Origin: Candidatus Zixiibacteriota bacterium
GTDB lineage: Bacteria > Zixibacteria > MSB-5A5 > SM1-73
Reading direction: 5' to 3'
NCBI GenBank assembly: GCA_022866585.1
Contig: JALHUP010000056.1
Location: 1-5,917 of the forward strand
DNA length: 5,917 bases
Shown here one piece after another: positions 5,898 through 5,917 of this stretch; positions within the stretch are counted from its first letter, which is position 1; the number at the start of each line of letters is the position of its first letter. The position numbers and the translations under genes are program-made. Under the pieces are notes generated by a model, which did no database searches, was not told the DNA's origin, and worked only from the letters and a program-made list of their open reading frames with translations.

Positions 5898-5903
5898 TAC
5901 TTT
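5890..5903 (+). repeat. 14-base direct repeat, copy 2 (downstream of DUF2723 gene)
   Basis: This is the second exact copy of TCGAAATCTACTTT, followed by CCACAAAAAAAG. If copy 1 belongs to a leader or upstream control element, this copy may begin the equivalent element of the next gene beyond the window. Confidence 0.55.
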
Positions 5904-5917
5904 CCACAAAAAAAGTT

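Overview
The window looks like chromosomal DNA of moderate GC from an uncultured bacterium of the FCB group (Zixibacteria, KSB1, Marinimicrobia or a similar lineage). Two things point there. The first protein ends in a Por-secretion (T9SS type A) / FlgD-like C-terminal domain with the signature NYPNPFNP. The largest gene encodes a DUF2723 protein, a family common in Bacteroidetes and related phyla. The visible promoters fit the ordinary sigma70 pattern (TTTACA-N17-TATAAT and TTGACA-N16/18-TATATT/TATTAT) rather than the Bacteroidetes -33/-7 type, which argues mildly for a non-Bacteroidetes member. The lineage is inference.

Layout. (1) Bases 2-535, + strand: the 3' end of a secreted, probably surface-anchored protein, followed by a strong GC-rich hairpin at 559-593 that lacks a U-tract. 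(2) A near-consensus promoter (676-704) drives an exported ~600-residue TPR protein (732-2537). (3) An 86-residue two-helix membrane protein with a cytoplasmic coiled-coil tail lies on the - strand (2622-2882), convergent with the TPR gene. (4) A 428-base gap (2883-3310) holds the small gene's tandem ribosome-binding motifs, several palindromes, a strong + strand promoter (3051-3080) and a leader of about 225 nt rich in complementary segments. (5) An 854-residue DUF2723 protein (3311-5875), a polytopic GT-C-type putative protein O-mannosyltransferase with a soluble C-terminal TPR tail, starts at GTG behind a good Shine-Dalgarno. (6) The last 42 bases hold a small hairpin and a second copy of a 14-base word also found just upstream of the DUF2723 gene.

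Together the genes are cell-envelope functions: a secreted adhesin-like cargo, a periplasmic TPR scaffold, a small membrane protein, and an enzyme that may glycosylate exported proteins. Each gene seems to have its own transcription signals, so this is not one clear operon. I see no mobile element, CRISPR array, tRNA, rRNA or defence system. The most unusual signal is the leader ahead of the DUF2723 gene. Two perfectly adjacent 10-bp pairings there interlock as an H-type pseudoknot, or compete as alternative folds, and they match no riboswitch class I can recognise.
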